Assembly: GCF_040412425.1 (NCBI RefSeq)
Contig: NC_089749.1
Coordinates: 18,987,662 to 19,051,661 of the forward strand
Length of the DNA: 64,000 bases
Reading direction: 5' to 3'
DNA from: Macrobrachium rosenbergii
Lineage: Eukaryota; Arthropoda; Malacostraca; Decapoda; Palaemonidae
The notes below the pieces were generated by a model that worked only from the letters and a program-made list of their open reading frames with translations, searched no databases and was not told the DNA's origin. Positions 1 through 11,870 of this stretch are shown one piece after another (position 1 is the first letter of the stretch; the number at the start of each line of letters is the position of its first letter). A program made the position numbers and the translations under genes.

Positions 1-3000
1 TAGTAATACCTCATAAATCCGAGGTTTTTTTTATATAATGTTGAATCCATATACTATAACTACAAATGTTACTACTATATGCATGGATTTGGGTAACCTT
101 CCATGATTTTACAATCTATAACGATAAGTTGAAACTTCGAATATAGGGCATTCAATACTTTCTACCTGATTTGAATTATGTAATAAAATTTCCGCCGCTT
201 AGCAATTAGTTACTTAGTTTTGAGGTCAACTCCCATAACTGCCTAAGGCATGTAAAAAAACTATGTTGTCATTTACTTAACCGTAAGTCACCCAGGAGAC
301 ATAGCGATTGATTTTCAGTGTTTTGCTTTCGTCTGAGCTATAAACCTTTAAACCTCGGATGCTTAGCTCTAACCGATTAACATCTACTGTCTCCATTTTG
401 AAAAAGGTTTGGTTTTTCAATCTTGCCTATACCTCATTATGCACCTTACGCTAAAGTAATAAACTCCCTTGCTGCATGAAGACCCGTGTTATTGTGCAAC
501 ACCTTTCAAAAGACGAGAGCCGAACGTAATCGGTACATTGGGAAACTACGATCGTTGTAATTCATCCTCTTGGTTTGTTAACCAATACTGTTTTATTCAT
601 AGGGCACACGGTGTGCTTGCCTGGTGCCCATTCCATGTCATAAGACAAATGGTCCACTTTCTAAACTTTGTTCTGGAACTTGTCAAGTCAGGAAACTGCC
701 CTGCTGCTAGCTCTAAATATAATCGATAATTCTAGAGGTATCCTCATTACGCTTTTTATCCACAAATTAAACTTAGGAAAGGCCAGAAGAGGGATGTCAA
801 AGGAATGACTTGAGTCTATAGCAATCAATCAACTTAAGGGCAAAAGATAATGAAAAAAGATATTTGTTTCTTCATAAAGTTTTGAGGAAGTTGCGTGAAT
901 TTTCTTAATTTCGTAACTGGCATTTTCAAGACTTGAAATCTCGCGGAAAGTTGCTGGTCAGTGTACAGACATTTGATAGTTATTTCCATCTAGCTTTGCC
1001 CTCGTGTAATGTGCGACAAAACGCCCTTAAACAAGACAAAACTAAAGGGAACTAACGTTTACTTATGCCTTATTTTAGTGGTAGACCTGGTATGCATTTA
1101 ACCCACAAAAATTCAAAGCGGAATGAGTTTTTAAGTACAAGTACTGGAGTTTTAGAATCTGTTTGGTAATTAAACGAAGCTCTGTCACATTGTACGTCTT
1201 AGTTCTCTAAATCATTTTTATGAACTCACAATGATTTTTACTTTATATAAACACAGGCACCTGACCTTATATAATTTCTTCAAAAATTAGTTGTCTTTGG
1301 ACAGCTTAAGTTTATTTAGCAAACTGAAGTAATGCTTCGACTCGGCAGATGACGCTACTTGTCAATAGATGGCGCTGCTCTGAGGAGAGTTTCGCTGCTA
1401 TATTTTGACATTTAGCGTCCTTGGCTTGAGACTTCCTGTTCCTGAAATCAGAGTTCACTGATGATAGTCTTCCTAGCTTAAGGCTACAGCAACGTAGACG
1501 ACTGGTTGAAAATTCTGGGAGTTCTTTTGTTACCAGTGACCAGTTATATTTCCATTCAATACTGATTTTGCTCCATCAGATATGTGGTTGTCAATGTTCT
1601 GTTATAAGGTGAGTTGAGTGAAACCGAGATTAGTTGCATTTAAACTGCGTAGGGAACTGGTTGTCTTTGTTCATAAAATGTTTGTTTCCTGTTCAGTGTA
1701 ACTTTATGGAAGTGAAATTTTTATATTGGTACAATAAAGCATTGTTTTGTAAGGTTGAAATTTCTTGCAATACACTGGCCTGCTGCTGTGCGTATTTGGT
1801 GAGCCTAGTACGTGGCTGGTGGTAGCTTTTGTGGTGCTGTTTGGGAATGGGTATGTTAATTTAGCTTGTCCAGCCTGGTGTCCCTAGTGCTGTTTAGAAT
1901 GCAACTTGTAGGTCTGTCTCCGTGTGCTGGATTAAGTCCTGACTGAACTTAATAATTGCCCAAAGTTAACGAAAACCTTTGGTAGCCATAAATGTAGCAG
2001 CAGAATTTCCTGCACGGAATACAGTGTGTTCGTGTTTCAGTTTGGACACGTAAAAATTTACTTACGATGAATGCTACTTGCCAAAGCCACCAAAAACTGT
2101 ATAGTTAAACTTAAGGGCGACATCCCCTGGGAGGAAATTGACGTGGACTTCACAGGCATTCGATAGATGGTACTGCTACTTTAGTGAAGTTCAGATTATG
2201 CCCCCTTACGATTTTATCAGCTACCAGAAGTTAACTCATAATTTGTGTTAAGGGTATGGAGCAGGTGCTTGTAATTACGTAAATCGTTAACGGCAGTTGG
2301 AAAATTTGATATGATAAATTGCATTAGTTATGAGGCATTCTGTATAATGAAAAGTGAATGTTAGATTTTAGTTTGACCTTTCATTGGTAGAAACCATTTA
2401 ACCTACCGTGTTTAAATTATTAGCAATGGTTTGGTGAGTTATGTGCATTTATCAATTTTAAAACCAGTGTTTTGGGTCGTCTGACATTGTTCCGAGTAAC
2501 TGATACTAGAAAGCCAATTGAGAATTCTAAGTAGCATTATGGCAATATTAAAATGTAAACTGCTGTAATTTAAGATTAAAAACTAACTTGTCACAGAACC
2601 ATGATGAAAGTCGTGATGTATACTTTTAAGACTTACAGCAGTTCATTAGTTATAAATTGAGTAAAATGCGCTTTGTTCGGCCTTGAATACAGACCGGAAT
2701 GACAAACTGAGTTATGGTAGCAAGTTAGGAAAATGAGCTGAGTAAACTGTTCCTGGTTGCGTTTAGGAATGTTTAGGCTAGCAGCACTATAAAGTATGTG
2801 GTTCACTAGTAGAGGCTTTGTCTTCGTGCTCAGATGTTTTGCTCTCATTATGCAGGATTTTGAGTTTTAAAACTCAATTGCATAACTTATTCTTTGACAG
2901 GTATTGTGCTAATATTTAACATTTTAAATGTATTGTGTAACTCCTACTGCTGTGCTAGCGATGTTGCTGGTAGATTTTAAAGTTCCGGTTAGAGTAAGGG

Positions 3001-3325
3001 CTGGTAGGGACGGGAGGACTTCCAACCAGTTAAAATTCAAAAGGCAGTAACCAAAAAGCTGGTCATTGCAGCGGGTAATTGCTCGAGTGGTGGTAGTAGC
3101 AGCAGTGAGTGTAATTGGAAATCTGGTAGGCTCTTCAATTGAAAGGTTGGGAACGTGGAAGAATCCTGATTTTTGTATTATAACATGAAGGTTGCAATAA
3201 ATTAATGGTATGTGAAACGTCTTATGTGCAGACGCGGTCATGGAAGAGGAAGCTAAGCCTTTGTTTCATTCATAACGACGTAAATGCTCAGATGTTTGTA
3301 TTTGGTTCTTACCTAATAATAGATT
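1..3325. other. No gene recognised; T/G-rich plus strand
   Basis: Only short reading frames occur, and none resembles a known protein. The plus strand is T- and G-rich, the same bias seen on the sense strand of the MAK16 introns. No RNA gene could be identified. Confidence 0.6.
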
Positions 3326-3329
3326 GTAT

Positions 3330-3500
3330 TTGGCAGGGTCCTGGCCGTTTCGGCCGTAATTTATTTAGGCCATAACATCCAAACTGGCAAACGGCCGAAA
3401 TGGGTGTACATACTTTGATCCCCGAGGGGCTAGTACTAAACACGGCGTCCCAAGGAGCTTCTGCTATATCTTACGGCCTAAACTTCATATGGCCTGAAGT
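3330..3500. repeat. GC-rich dispersed repeat with GGCC motifs
   Basis: This GC-rich island in AT-rich DNA contains GGCCGTTTCGGCCG, its partial complement AACGGCCGAAAT, and TTTAGGCC in both orientations. It also has GGGCTAGTACTAAACACGGCG at 3427-3447, a 21-bp motif shared with 23578, 58074, 58777 and 59011. It is probably a small non-autonomous element. Confidence 0.55.
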
Positions 3501-6424
3501 TGTCGGTTATTACAAATTGAGTAAAGTTTTCATGCTTTCAAAATATACGTTGGTGGCTTTGAAATATCGTTCAAAATAAAGTCCAGCTGATTTACCTTCA
3601 AGCATTGGTTTTGTCATTTTGAATTGGTGTCTGTTTTGGCATATTTGCTAGATGAATGTTCATTACAGCCTGTAGAGGCTGCAGGCTTGCAGATTTCAAG
3701 TATATTGTCTATGCTGATTTAATTTTAGAGGCTTAGGTGTTGGAATAATTTTAATTTCAATTTGATTGCAACAATTATAAGTTTTGCCATTGGACATAGT
3801 GGTGAATTAACTTTGAGTTAGTCTTGTGCACTGCTTAAGTACCAGTACTTTGCAAATGCAAACCTTATCAGATACTCGTGTAAAGTAGTTTATGCTTTTA
3901 TTGGTACGAATGAAATTAACAATAGCAAGTCAGTCAAAATGTAAGATTGTTCGAATATACATTCCTGGTTTAACGAAGTTGTGAACTATCCAATACTATT
4001 TATGAATGTGGGTTTTGATGGAATGTCAAAAAAAAATCGTAGGCATTCCCGTTAACCGGTTGACTTCTACTGAAAAACTTCTAAGCTTGTTAGAATTAGT
4101 TAGAAATAAGTTAGGTAGTGATTTGGCATTAAGTATGCAAGGCATTTGCTTGCAATGCGGTATTTTCTTGCAATGCAGTATTTTCCTTTGAGTGTCCCAA
4201 AATTGACGCATTTTTCATTGATGGCAGGCATAGTAGTAATTTGGTCCATTGAGCTTAAAGTATATTACTCTTGGTACTACTGTTAATTCTGTATGGATCC
4301 ACTAAGCCATTAAACATTTTTAGGATCTAGTTTCCCGTCCAGATGTGTACTGCTGTATCACGCGCATGGTGTCAGAATACCAGACTATTGGTCTTAGGCA
4401 TTAGTATAATTGTTTCCGTATAAATACCTAATAAGTCCAAGTAGAATTTTCACACTAGTCGAGTACAAGAGCATATTGGATATTATTGTGGTTACAAAGG
4501 TTAGCAAAACTCTTATATTTTGCCTTGCCAAACCTGAGGTCGGAAGTCATACCTCTGTATAAACATACTTGCGTATCTATTGATAAATTGTTCATGGTTG
4601 CCAAATTATTGGTTTCTTTTTTTATATTCCAAACCTTTATTTCTTATTTTTCAGGGAAGTGTACGTGGTTTGGTTATTGACTTGCCGGAAATGTTCCAGC
4701 CTGGTGGGTTTCCTACAGCTTGCTGCTGCGCCAAAGCCAAAGGGATCAGTCAGGTAGATGCTCCGGAAATATAAAACTGTTAGGGACCTGAATGAATTAC
4801 ACAGGTTTATGAATTACATAGTTAAGGTGAAAACTTGGGCAGGCAGTGTAACACTAAATGGAAGGGAATATCTAGTGACCTTGAAGTGGTGTTAGATGTA
4901 ACTTTTCTTAGTTTTATTTCGATTAGTTAAAATCTTGATCGAACGATATGCGTACCAAAGGTTAATTTTATGTAAAAGCACTTTCAGAATAGTCCAGAAA
5001 ACTGTAATCGAGGCAACCTTACGGAATGGAAGTTATTTTAACCTGACACAAGATGCCGGGTGTTGACCTAACCTATAGATGCAATGTTCATTTCTAGTAT
5101 TTAGTTCTTTTGGTATTTGTGTAATAATCTCCAGTACTGGAATTCTTTTTTTCAGTTTTAGCTATCTGATATCGAAGCATTAAGATGGGTTAGTTATACT
5201 AAAATATGACCTCATCTGTACTGAAAGCAGTCTCGCAATCATAGTAAAACTTTGCTTTGATATTATGATAGGGAAGAAATAACATTTGGTACTCCGGTTT
5301 GGTGCCCAACTTTTTGACCATTAATTCATGATTGAATCACTGCTGCAGTAGGCCTTTGCGATATTTAAGATATGAAACGGTATGGTGAAGAAAATCTCTG
5401 CCCTTTTGGTAACTATTAAACAGTTGTATAAAGAGAATGAGCAAGAAAATTGAGGTTGAGTTTTTAAGTGGTTTAGTAGAGGCAGTAAAAAAAAATTTCG
5501 TACTGGAAGAATCAATAGTATCTGACCACGTAAATAGCTTGGGGAGAATTGCTGTAAAATTTATGGTACGTGGAAAATCTCCATTGGAGTGGCAAAAAAG
5601 ATGGTATTTGTTTATACCATTTTGAGTGTAATCTGTAAGGTGATCAAACTTAAACCTGAATGAAATTTGTGGCAGACTTAAAAATGGATATTTGGCTTTG
5701 GTTTATTTGCTGAAGTGTGCGCCATAAGGAAGCTTTATCCTGTAGTGTGGTCACCTCAACATCCAACTTGTTTCAAACGAAAAGTTTCTCTAGGTAACTA
5801 CCTTTGTTACATAGAAGGTACTTTTGTTCAAACTTGTCCGGTAAGTTAAATATTAACTGGGTTACCAACATGACCATTTGGGTAATTTGCCGTTAGGTAC
5901 AGTGAATAAACTAGTGGACCCACTGTAAATTACTCACGATAGGGCAGAAAGGTGAAAGCTACAAACATAGGTAATACTGCGGTAAAGTATGTTGAAATGC
6001 ACATATATACAAAATTGCAGTCTTTAGTCGTAAACTGGTTTCATGTGAGTTATTTGTAATATTGTGGTGGTGAACTTACAATATATATTGTGGTTGTGGA
6101 ACGTAGGAGTAACAAGGGATATGAGGAACGCAAAAAATGAAGCTAAGTCTTGGGTCAAACAGGCTCATGTCAGGTGCCCGGTAACTTGACTGCTGTAGTG
6201 TAAACTATACTCAGTTTTCGAAATTGGTCCAATCAGTGCGTCCGTATTTTATAGCATAAGTATGGGATGCTTAATGCTTAAATAACGCCTTCCGCCTTTT
6301 TCTAGTGCTACAGCTTACTGTCGAAGTATGTTGCCTCTATCGTTAATGGAAACATGAAGCCTGTTAGTGAAAAACTTTATTTTTATTCTATAATCGAACT
6401 GCCTTAATGTATTTATTACAATTA
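3501..6424. other. No gene recognised; one exon-like block
   Basis: This is AT-rich sequence. Positions 4655-4753 are GC-richer than their surroundings, open in two frames, preceded by a T-rich CAG acceptor-like site and followed by GTAGAT. I cannot assign a protein. The remainder shows nothing. Confidence 0.4.
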
Positions 6425-6610
6425 TTTTTGAAGAGTATTCTTGCGTGATCTAAAATTATCGTACATTGAAGTCTTTGGTATATTTTAAAATCTTTATTTT
6501 TTTGTTTGAGAGCATAAGCCAGAAGTATTGTCCTTTGAATTTGTAATTATTACTTTGGTTATTTTGAAAGGTATTCTTGCGTGATCCAAAAAGATCCTAA
6601 TTTAAGAATT
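6425..6610. repeat. Diverged tandem duplication, spacing 136 bp
   Basis: GTATTCTTGCGTGATC occurs at 6435 and 6571 with similar T-rich flanks ending in TTTTGAA. Only part of the unit is conserved. Confidence 0.55.
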
Positions 6611-7310
6611 ATTTTGGTCTTTGAGTTTAAGACGGGATAAGCATTAGTACTGTTAAAATGCTTGATACCTCTTATCATAACCCAATTCAGGAATGTTGAG
6701 CCTTAATTTTATAAATACAAAGCTTTAAAGATTTCCTGGAAGATATTGTCTGGCGTTAGTGAAATGCTCTTAGGGAAAATCATTTATCTTCGTGATTAGT
6801 TACTGATTTTTTCAGATTAGCTCAGAAGGTTTTGAATTCGCATTCTTCGTAATTACTGATGGAAGTTTAATCTTTGAATGTCTTCTCAGTCCCAAGGAAA
6901 TTCCTTAAATTAAGGTAAGGATGGCAAATACTAGAGGTATAGTTATATCAAAGTTACTTGCAAGGAAGTTATATTTACAGTTACGTGGAAAACGAGTTAA
7001 CGTAAGAATTAATACTGGAAAATGATAAAAACTAAGATCTTTAGTTACTTTATTCATGTATTTAGGTAAGCATTTAAGAATATGCTCTTTTATGGTTGGC
7101 AAGTGGAAAATATTAGCATCTTTTCATGTTCTGCTATTGTCCGTTATACGGTAGCAGCCCTTCATTTGAATCTATGCAAGGGTGGGGTTTAAATCGTCTG
7201 TTGAAGTTTTTGGGAAAAGTAACTCTCGAAAAGTTTTAATGGCAAGAATTAATCTGAACCATACCTACGTGTTTAGTGATTCATGTACTTTTTTTCAGGA
7301 ATGTTCTGAG

Positions 7311-7514
7311 CAAGTTGTCACAAACAAATGCTGTTAGTGTCTTCCTACATCCCCAAGAAATTTCCAAGACGTCCATGGCTGACTTAGTTTTCAAGATCAT
7401 TCAATTTAATAGCAAGTTGTCACAAACAAATGCTGTTAGTGTCTTCCTACATCCCCAAGAAATTTCCAAGACGTCCATGGCTGACTTCGTTTTCGAGATC
7501 ATTCAATTTAATCA
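7311..7514 (+). repeat. Two near-identical 102-bp tandem copies, open in frame
   Basis: Copies at 7311-7412 and 7413-7514 differ at only a few bases. The period is 34 codons, so a plus-strand frame starting at 7276 stays open through both (121 codons), with a repeated KLSQTNAVSVFLHPQEISK. A T-rich CAG lies just upstream at 7299. No homology is recognised, so coding is unproven. Confidence 0.8.
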
Positions 7515-10500
7515 CACAGTGCAACTTAAAATAGGATACTTGTATGTTTTCACATGTGACTTTTCAATATGCAGAGATTATGGAAAGAAAAACGTGCAGA
7601 CTAGCAATTTACATGCAGGGCTAAATTGTGAATTTCGGTAGGTAGTTTGTGTAAGGAAGACTGCTTATCCTGGGTACAAATACTGCAGGTTGTGTATTCA
7701 CAAAACTGAAGCTCCGGCCTGAAAATTAGTGTTGTAAATTTCTCACAAGTTCTCAAACAATTCACTTTATCTGTACGTAGCTGAAAATATGGAAGCTTTG
7801 TATAGTAACTTTCCTTAAAACTTGTACTTCAGTTTTTTGTTCTAAACTCATGCTTGGGAAACTGGTAAGAAGTTACCCCTAATCTAGTTCTACCTCAGAA
7901 GACAATAAGCATAGGATTTTAAGGGCGATTTTTCTTGGATTAATGTTATTAGTTCTTCCGGAGTAATAGTAAAGGTTGAAAGTTAAGTTTCCACTTTGAA
8001 GAGGTATTCTAACGCGTTGGTTCATGAGTTGATAAACTGCGTTAAGGTAAAAAAAAAAAATAGGTAACCTACACCGGGAAGGGTAAGGACACAATCTTTG
8101 TTGTAAATGTGCATCAATATTAGTTGAGTACTTGACATGTTTATCTCGACTATAAGCTATAAGGGGTGTTAAAAAAAAACTTTCCATTATCTCTGTCGAC
8201 ACTATTTTTGTTTTTGACTTGACGGACATAAGCTTTTCTTGTGTTGGTCATAGTAGATTGAGCAATTTTAACAAGAATTTTGTCGTACATAAATTATAGA
8301 TAGCCAGATTGATAAAATCTTTATTTTAATATCGCAAAACGTAAGGTGGCTTGTCGTTGATCGGAAACGATGTCAATGCGCGGAAACTGCATAATTGTTG
8401 TGTAGAATGTCTGTACTGAAACTTTTTACAAATCTTCCCTTCTTACTGTTCAAGGGGCCCTTATACGGGGTATCTGAACTTGTGTTGTTAACGCTATATT
8501 TGGGAGCAGATAAAAAGGGGTTCATGAAGTAAAGCTATCAGGTCTCAGGTTGACTATTTGGCCTGAACTACGCAAGAGCTTGTCAGTATAGAGTATTATC
8601 ATTATGGCTAATCCGTAAATTCACCTGAAGCAGTTGCGGTGATAAAGGAAATGCTTATTAAATGGGTTTAAATAGTTCTTAAATGGGTTTCAATAGGGTT
8701 TGAAGATGTGGAAATGATAGAATTTTAATTAACTAATTTTTGTAATCGCGAAGTAAAAATTTAAGAATTAAATCTGCTATAAGTGGAATATTTTGTATTT
8801 TAATTTCAACTCAGTGCTGTCAGAAGCCATGCGCTGCCTGGTATGTTAGGCATTTTTTAATAAATTAGAATAATTGAAAATACTGTAGAATATTCAATAT
8901 CTTAAGTCCACCTTCAGTGTTTGCAATATTAATTTCTTATTTTTCACTGAACTGTTCCCGTGCATCTACTGCTTTAATTTCTCTTGACTTCTAATTAATT
9001 TTGTCAGTGCTTATTGAAGAAAAACCAAAGTAATTTACCTTTGTATTTTTATACTTATGGAAGACTACCTAAGTTTTGTACTAGTTCAAATCTTGTAAAG
9101 GTTCTTCCAGATACCATTTCATATTTCCACTTGTCTCCATTATTCTTCATAATTTATAAATTGTAGTGCAGTAGTTACAGCAACTATGGATATACTGTCG
9201 TTAGTTTTGCTCTTTAGTTTGATCATTTGTATTATCAAGTAAATATAAGAATATGTTGATAAATTTCACTCAATTTTCCTTTTTCCTAATGTAGTGGCTA
9301 AACTGGGCATTAAATCCGCAGTTCTCACAGTAAACGAAAATGTAATGTAAGGTATTCTTTGAATCTTCAATGTAAAATGTTAATTTTGTTAACCATAAGT
9401 TTTGCCAGCTTGATGAAATTACTTCTAAATGTATCCCACCATAAGATGGTGGTATTCTCAATGTCCTGGTGCTGACTCACTGGATCAGAATTGTAATGGT
9501 AACTAGCTAAATCTCTGGTAAAAGTAGTACTGGTAACTATATATATGGTAAAAATGTAGTTTAAGCATGCAAGTGGAAACATGACATTTTAGTTTTTTGC
9601 TAATAATTAGCTAGCATTGGAACTTAAACTTTTAAATAGTTTGTGTACTAGTTAGACTTCAAAGATCAGGTAAATTGTTGACCATTGGTCTAGGTTTTTC
9701 ACATAGCTAATATAAATTTATACACAAGGGCCTATTGAAATTTGTGATTAATAAAGTGATTAACAGTGCTGGAAAGCTGTTTTCACAAGGACATGGAAGT
9801 TTTGCATTCCAAGGTTTAAAAGAATTGCTAAGGTTGAGAAATTTACACTAGAAAAAGCTTTAGAGGTTGCTGCCATATTTGATAATGCAAAACCATGTTG
9901 GGTTATGGTAGAATGGTAATGTAATGGTGAGGGACACGTGAAGTCTTGAATGTGAATTAAAGGAAGCTTTAGATATTTGAATGGAAGAAGCCCACTAATA
10001 GTTCTAAGATGACTTTCATAGTATATACCATAGGATGTGAATTACTGTTCTGATAGAAATGAGGGCTGGTTTATTGGTTAGTTTTTGATATTCGAACTGA
10101 CAGAAAATGAAGACAATGTTAAGAGGGACTTGTGGGGTATTAAATTTCGGAAATACGGTCTCATAATTAGGACTGAGTTGCCTCTACAAAGGCTTTGACC
10201 TTAGCAAAAGTTGATAGCAACTTTTGGGAGGTAATTAGTGGATAGAGATAATTCAGACTTTAGCCAAAACTAGACCATATATGAGAGGAGAAAAGACGAA
10301 GTGAAGAAAGGTGATGGTAATGTTATTTCCATGTTAGGAAGGTTGGGTTGAGTTGACTTGATTGAGAAAATTTGAAATCTCAGACTATTTTGGGTCTTGG
10401 CAAATAAATATAACTCATCTTTCATAAATCAGTTTTATACCCTAGCAAGTACTCTAAAAATCACAATAGGAGCAACTTATCAGCAAGAAATGTGGGTATG

Positions 10501-10825
10501 AAAGTTCTTGATACTTGATTTGTCACTTGCTTTCCAGTACCATTTATCCATTAGGCCAAAATATTTCAGTAACTATCGAGTAATTTTCATGTGTATAACT
10601 GCTAACGGTTACATTAATTACCTACATATTTGCCGTTACCTCGGCTTTAATGTCCCAAATGTGTGTCCTGAGGTAATTTTTTAATCCTGCTGCTAGTAGA
10701 AACTTATTTGTTGTATTAACACTTTTTTATAACTGTAAAATCAGTCAGTAAACTGATCATTTGGAGTCTTATTGTGTGTCACAGCTTGAGTGACCAAATC
10801 AGTTGTAGTTAACATTTTTCAAGAA
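7515..10825. other. No gene recognised
   Basis: This is AT-rich, T/G-biased sequence with only short reading frames. There are minor local duplications such as AAATGGGTTT near 8660-8690. No RNA gene or element is identified. Confidence 0.55.
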
Positions 10826-11003
10826 TGTTAAAATGCTAATGTTTCTCATTATTAGTTAGCCAGCTGAGTTTGCTTTCAAAAGAGCATTCTGTCAAGTCCA
10901 AAGTGAGACCTTTTTGTTAAAATGTTAATGTTTCTCATTATTAGTTAGCCAGGTTTGCTTTCAAAGAGAGCTTTCTGTCAAGTCCGAAGTGAGCCTAAAG
11001 GTT
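10826..11003. repeat. 89-bp tandem duplication
   Basis: TGTTAAAATG-TAATGTTTCTC begins at 10826 and again at 10915, and each copy continues through TTTGCTTTCAAA and CTGTCAAGTCC to GTGAG. The copies differ by short indels. Confidence 0.8.
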
Positions 11004-11190
11004 TGTCAATTTGGAATCCAAAGTATTTCGACATGTTTTAGTAAACTTTCGAATTAAACAATTAGGACTCTTACCCGAATTTGTATTACAACAAGTTTTA
11101 GTAATATTTTGGAATTAGTTTAGTAATTAGGACTTTTGGAATTTGTATTAAACAACGAAGTTAGGTGAGGGCAAGTGGAGACCCTTCGTA

Positions 11191-11450
11191 ACTTAGAGTT
11201 GGTGATGAACAATTTAGAAGCTTTCGTATTTGGGAAATGGTTTGCTGAACATCCAAAGATTCGACCTCTATCCGTATGGGGAAACTGGTCTTTCAGTGCT
11301 TCTTATACTAGTGCTGTAAGCACTCTTATGGTAGCCTTTGAAAGACCAAACTTCCCATTACAGAGATAGGTCGAAATTTTGGGTGTTCAGCAAACCATTT
11401 CCCCAAATATGAAAGGCTTCTAAATGTGTTTCATTACTAACTCTTTTAAC
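11191..11450. repeat. Long imperfect hairpin, arms about 120 bp
   Basis: The left arm (about 11191-11312) and right arm (about 11320-11450) are reverse complements with small gaps. Shared blocks include GGAAATGGTTTGCTGAACA, TTCGACCT and TTGGTCTTTC/CTGGTCTTTC. The centre is a perfect AGTGCT-GTA-AGCACT hairpin. There is almost no loop, so a transcript would fold into a rod of about 250 nt. Confidence 0.85.
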
Positions 11451-11587
11451 TTCACCAGAACCTGGTTCCTTAAATAATAAGTCATAATTACTCATCACTG
11501 ACTTCAGAAATGTTACAACGCCCAGAAATTTAGACTTAGGATTATTAAATTATTAAATAATCCTTTCAAAAAAATTTTTCTAAAGTC

Positions 11588-11615
11588 ACACGGACAACAG
11601 GACTGTTGTCCGTGT
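11588..11615. repeat. Perfect 12-bp stem with 4-base loop
   Basis: ACACGGACAACA and TGTTGTCCGTGT flank the loop GGAC. Weaker complementarity continues outward (TTTTCTAAA against TTTTAAGAAAA). It is a hairpin or the centre of a small inverted-repeat element; it is followed by AT-rich rather than T-run sequence. Confidence 0.75.
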
Positions 11616-11729
11616 AAGTGGTTTTAAGAAAATGTTTAGTATGTGACTTTGTAAACCAAGGAGACAATAAAAATTAAAAAGGAGTACTTTGTATTTTTAT
11701 TTCTATTTGCTACCCCCTCGAAGCCAACA

Positions 11730-11870
11730 CTGCAATAAGCTGGAGGAGGCAGAGTGAGTTCTCAGCAAAAGGCAACTGAGCAGGTTCCATCATTACAGCA
11801 AAGTGATCAAAAAGTTCATGGATATTCTAGCAGAGGAGTTTGTACTGATTTCTCTATAGAAGGAACCCAT
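11730..11870 (+). pseudogene. Relic coding-like repeat, copy A
   Basis: One plus-strand frame reads NKLEEAE, stop, VLSKRQLSRFHHYSKVIKKF, then MDILAEEFVLI. A homologous segment lies on the minus strand at about 16795-16930, with shared words (LS-RQL-R-HH-SK) in the same frame. The in-frame stop suggests a decayed copy. The protein family is not recognised. Confidence 0.45.

Noticed and set aside
480..730. Possible mitochondrial or rRNA-like insertion near GAAGACCC
   Set aside because: Only a few short words resemble rRNA; no extended similarity could be followed.
2924..3241. 105-codon minus-strand frame
   Set aside because: No known motif, and the composition bias matches surrounding non-coding DNA.
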